A DNA stretch of 64,000 nucleotides, taken from positions 4,096,001-4,160,000 of the forward strand of contig NC_011146.1 in NCBI RefSeq assembly GCF_000020725.1. Reading direction: 5' to 3'. Origin of the DNA: Citrifermentans bemidjiense Bem (GTDB lineage: Bacteria > Desulfobacterota > Desulfuromonadia > Geobacterales > Geobacteraceae). Both the position numbers and the translations under genes were made by a program. The notes beneath the pieces were generated by a model. The model was not told where the DNA came from. It did no database searches and worked only from the letters and a program-made list of their open reading frames with translations. Shown piece by piece: positions 63,490 through 64,000 of the stretch; the stretch's first letter is position 1, and each line of letters starts with the position of its first letter.

Positions 63490-63710
63490 CTGCCGTTCAA
63501 CGTTCAATGTTCGACAAAATTCGAGCCAGTAGAAGCCTCACCGTACGGCGCCGTCACAGTGAGAAGGACAACTAGCCCACGCCCCCCTCGAACGTTGAAC
63601 ATCGAACCTCGAACAGTTTTGGGATGGATGGTACGGCGCCGTCACAGTGAAGAGACAACGCTGCCGACGCCGCCTCTCGAACGTTGAACCCGGAACGTTG
63701 AACGGTTTCT
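63490..63710. repeat. GTTCAACG/CGTTGAAC repeat cluster, copy B, with internal direct repeat
   Basis: GCCGTTCAACGTTCAATG with TTCGAC at 63490-63515, CGAACGTTGAACATCGAACC at about 63588-63610 and CGAACGTTGAACCCGGAACG with TTGAACGG at 63679-63706. Inside, GTACGGCGCCGTCACAGTGA occurs twice, at about 63543 and 63631. Related to cluster A at 55498. Confidence 0.7.
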
Positions 63711-63720
63711 AGGAGATTCT

Positions 63721-64000
63721 ATGAATTCAGCAGCATGGATGGAAAAAGCTGACAAATATATCATGAAGACCTACGGCCGCTATCCGCTGGTCCCGGTGAA
63801 GGGCGATGGATGCTACCTGTGGGACGCGGACGGCAAGAAGTACCTGGACTTCCTCGCGGGGGTCGCGGTGAACAACCTGGGGCACTGCCACCCGAAGGTG
63901 ACGGCGGCCCTCGCCAAGCAGGCGGCGGAGCTGATCCACTGCTCGAACTACTACCATATCCCGCAGCAGATCGAACTGGCCGAGCTTCTTTGCGGACTCT
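63721..64000 (+). CDS. argD: Acetylornithine aminotransferase, partial (3' end outside window)
   Basis: The first 93 codons of a class III PLP aminotransferase: KTYGRYPLVPVKGDGCYLWDADGKKYLDFLAGVAVNNLGHCHPKV is diagnostic of ArgD, which transaminates N-acetylglutamate semialdehyde in arginine synthesis. The ATG at 63721 has AGGAG about 8 nt upstream. The gene runs off the right edge; position after argB supports the assignment. Confidence 0.95.
   Translation, partial: MNSAAWMEKADKYIMKTYGRYPLVPVKGDGCYLWDADGKKYLDFLAGVAVNNLGHCHPKVTAALAKQAAELIHCSNYYHIPQQIELAELLCGL

Overview
The window looks like a chromosomal segment of a Geobacter-type deltaproteobacterium (Desulfuromonadales; Geobacter/Geomonas/Citrifermentans range). 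This is an inference from gene content: a four-heme flavocytochrome fumarate reductase-like protein, several chemoreceptors with sigma-28-like promoters, many sensor kinases, a type IV pilus retraction ATPase beside recA, high-GC coding sequence, and dispersed G/C-rich palindromes. No rRNA, tRNA, CRISPR array or complete insertion sequence was recognised.

Layout. 1-4.4 kb: the end of a histidine-phosphatase-like gene, a CstA peptide/carbon-starvation permease behind a 26-codon overlapping leader ORF, and a convergent PBP4-type D,D-carboxypeptidase. 4.4-14.9 kb: an accessory-looking, less GC-rich segment. It holds a tandem 42-bp repeat array and a tightly overlapping operon (5.8-10.7 kb) with a TlpA-like lipoprotein, two NosL-like metal-binding proteins, a one-TM protein, an FtsX/MacB-like ABC exporter and a CPFC membrane protein. 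No nitrous oxide reductase gene is in view. A divergent set of cell-envelope hydrolase-like proteins follows (M23-like, double-DTG retropepsin-like plus PDZ, HExxH lipoprotein), then a DUF2461 protein. 14.9-24.2 kb: a B12-binding radical SAM enzyme, an MFS exporter, the fumarate reductase-like flavocytochrome, a DEAD-box helicase with a terminator hairpin in its leader, a double-hotdog thioesterase-like protein and a Cache chemoreceptor. 24.5-31.6 kb: LolA-like, TPR and YidD envelope genes, a formate/nitrite-family channel, flavodoxin, DUF2845 protein, glycerate kinase and a cysteine-rich protein.

31.9-43 kb is a signalling block: a chemoreceptor with a sigma-28-like promoter, then a second such transcription unit with two PstS-like binding proteins and a chemoreceptor with a very large sensor domain but no ABC transporter, then an OmpR/CusS-like two-component pair and a multi-PAS hybrid kinase. 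43-49.5 kb: an LtaS-like sulfatase-fold transferase, a truncated PAP2 gene, a DUF559 endonuclease gene enclosed by inverted copies of a G-rich palindrome, and a metal ABC transporter whose permease is fused to a DtxR-like domain. 49.8-64 kb: larB-larC-pgpA-cinA-kinase, recA-pilT-recX, alaS, a receiver-kinase hybrid, argB and the start of argD, separated by dispersed repeats.

The strongest candidates for undescribed biology are the NosL/TlpA/ABC/CPFC operon, the binding-protein plus chemoreceptor operon, and the DUF559-palindrome module.
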